7,340 bases of DNA, from assembly GCA_017419465.1 (NCBI GenBank), contig JAFOLE010000088.1, forward strand, positions 1-7,340, in the 5' to 3' direction. Of this stretch, positions 6,463-7,340 are shown one piece after another (within the stretch, counting starts at the first letter, position 1; the number at the start of each line of letters is the position of its first letter). The notes under the pieces were generated by a model. The model had not been told where the DNA came from. It did not search any database and saw only the letters and a program-made list of their open reading frames with translations. Made by a program: the position numbers and the translations under genes. Origin of the DNA: Solobacterium sp. GTDB taxonomy: Bacteria; Bacillota_I; Bacilli_A; Erysipelotrichales; Erysipelotrichaceae.

Positions 6463-7083
6463 TCAGCGGATGAAGTTGGTCCGTATCGGTGCTTCGTATT
6501 CCGGCTCTCTGACACCGGCAGCTCTGCCTGCCTCAATGCATTTGAGAAGCCATGCCATATTTTCGCCGAGCGTGCGCATGGTCTGCAGACCTTCGAGGTC
6601 TTCCATCGCCTGCTCTTTTGTATTGCCGTGAATCTGGTTCCAGTACTGAGAGGTCACGACAGGCATATTGTTGATTTCAAAATACTTGTTCAGACGCTCA
6701 AAGCTTGCGGTTGCGCCTCCCCTGCGGCAGGAAACAACTGCGGCACCCGGCTTTTTGATCAGCTTATCGCCCGCACTGTAGAACAGCCGGTCCAGGAATG
6801 CGGTAATCTGCGAACACGGTCCGCCGTAATAGACCGGGCATCCGACAATCAGTCCGTCAAAGGTATCCGCCGCTGCCGCAACCTGATTTACCGCGTCATC
6901 AAAGACACAGTGCCCGAGCTTTCCGCATTTATTGCATGCGATACAGCCCTGTACTGCCTTCACGCCAAGCCAGAGAATCTCTGTTTCGATTCCGTTTTTG
7001 TTCAGTGTTTTTGCGCACTCCTCCAACGCAAGGTTCGTGCATCCGTCCTGATGCGGACTTCCGTTAACCAGCAATACTTTCAT
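6463..7083 (-). CDS. Flavodoxin-fold NAD(P)H-dependent FMN reductase, iron-sulfur flavoprotein-like
   Basis: The 206-residue product has a flavodoxin-like fold. MKVLLVNGSP (1-10) followed by HQDGCTN (11-17) forms the FMN phosphate loop. CPVYYGGPCSQITAFLDRLFY (from 82) is the family block that contacts the flavin. C47, C50, C53 and C59 have CX2CX2CX5C spacing, matching the compact cluster motif of archaeal and clostridial iron-sulfur flavoproteins, so a [4Fe-4S] cluster is possible. The C-terminal EGLQTMRTLGENMAWLLKCI segment (164-183) is typical of this family. Expected role: cytoplasmic two-electron reduction of quinones, nitro compounds or electron carriers, with the partner unknown. Two adjacent ATGs occur (7086 and 7083); the second is preferred because AAGGAG (7090-7095) lies six bases before it. 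Its start overlaps the upstream phosphatase gene by 20 bases, so coupling is likely. The terminator at 6406-6442 ends the unit. Confidence 0.9.
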   Translation of the reverse strand: MKVLLVNGSPHQDGCTNLALEECAKTLNKNGIETEILWLGVKAVQGCIACNKCGKLGHCVFDDAVNQVAAAADTFDGLIVGCPVYYGGPCSQITAFLDRLFYSAGDKLIKKPGAAVVSCRRGGATASFERLNKYFEINNMPVVTSQYWNQIHGNTKEQAMEDLEGLQTMRTLGENMAWLLKCIEAGRAAGVREPEYEAPIRTNFIR

Positions 7084-7340
7084 CATTGTCTCCTTCACCC
7101 TTCACTGCAGAGGGGCCTCTGTATTCCAGACACAGCATGGTCAGATCATCAAACTGTTCCGCATCCTTTACGAAGCGGTCGACCGAACTGCGGACTTCCT
7201 CAAGAATCTGTTTCGGCGCAGCATCCGCATACTTATTCAGTGTTTCCAGCATGCGGTCGGTTCCGAACATGTTGTCCTGTGCGTCGGTCGCCTCCGGAAC
7301 ACCGTCGGTGTACAGGAAGAGTTTGTCTCCCGGTTCAAGC
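7064..7340 (-). CDS. C-terminal part of a SpoIIE/RsbU-type PP2C serine phosphatase (truncated by window edge)
   Basis: The minus strand is open to the right edge; the last 91 residues are visible. They begin with LEPGDKLFLYTDGVPEA, the penultimate PP2C block of SpoIIE/RsbU phosphatases, with the metal-binding Asp in YTDG. They continue through the MFGTDRMLETL and QILEEV blocks and finish the domain with FDDLTMLCLEY (63-73), whose Asp pair holds another metal ligand. About 18 polar, acidic residues follow the domain. Members dephosphorylate anti-sigma-factor antagonists or similar serine-phosphorylated partners and often carry N-terminal sensor domains, which would lie outside the window. The stop TAA (7064-7066) lies inside the flavoprotein gene. 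The family call is strong; the partner is unknown. Confidence 0.9.
   Translation of the reverse strand, partial: LEPGDKLFLYTDGVPEATDAQDNMFGTDRMLETLNKYADAAPKQILEEVRSSVDRFVKDAEQFDDLTMLCLEYRGPSAVKGEGDNDESIAG

Overview
The window looks like chromosomal DNA from a low-to-moderate GC Bacillota (Firmicutes). The GC content is roughly 50-55% by eye. Most genes have AGGAGG-type Shine-Dalgarno sites and are packed closely into short directons. A SpoIIE/RsbU-type PP2C phosphatase, an ISF-like flavoprotein and a GH1 enzyme of the phospho-glycosidase type all fit a gut-type Bacillota. The exact family cannot be fixed from this sequence. There are no RNA genes, insertion sequences or CRISPR arrays, and coding density is very high.

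Layout. (1) Positions 13-2621, minus strand, read right to left: a CX5R tyrosine/lipid phosphatase, then a DMT (EamA-like) membrane transporter whose ribosome site lies inside the end of the phosphatase gene, then a stomatin/SPFH membrane scaffold that also has its own extended -10 promoter. (2) Positions 2622-2693: a 72-base divergent intergenic region with a 9-base perfect inverted repeat. (3) Positions 2694-6395, plus strand: a MATE efflux protein, a ROK sugar kinase without the zinc motif, and a GH1 (phospho-)beta-glucosidase. These three are tightly spaced (19-base gap, then a 4-base GTGA overlap). (4) Positions 6406-6442: a terminator usable from both directions between convergent genes. 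(5) Positions 6463-7340, minus strand: an FMN/iron-sulfur flavoprotein reductase preceded by the C-terminal end of a SpoIIE-type PP2C phosphatase that runs off the right edge. The two overlap by 20 bases.

How the genes may work together. The clearest functional unit is kinase plus glycosidase. The ROK protein would phosphorylate an intracellular beta-glucoside and the GH1 enzyme would cleave the phosphorylated product, with no PTS component visible. Linkage to a MATE exporter suggests handling of glucosides that carry a toxic or drug-like aglycone; this is inference. The phosphatase-transporter-SPFH set appears co-transcribed, but no shared pathway can be read from the sequence.
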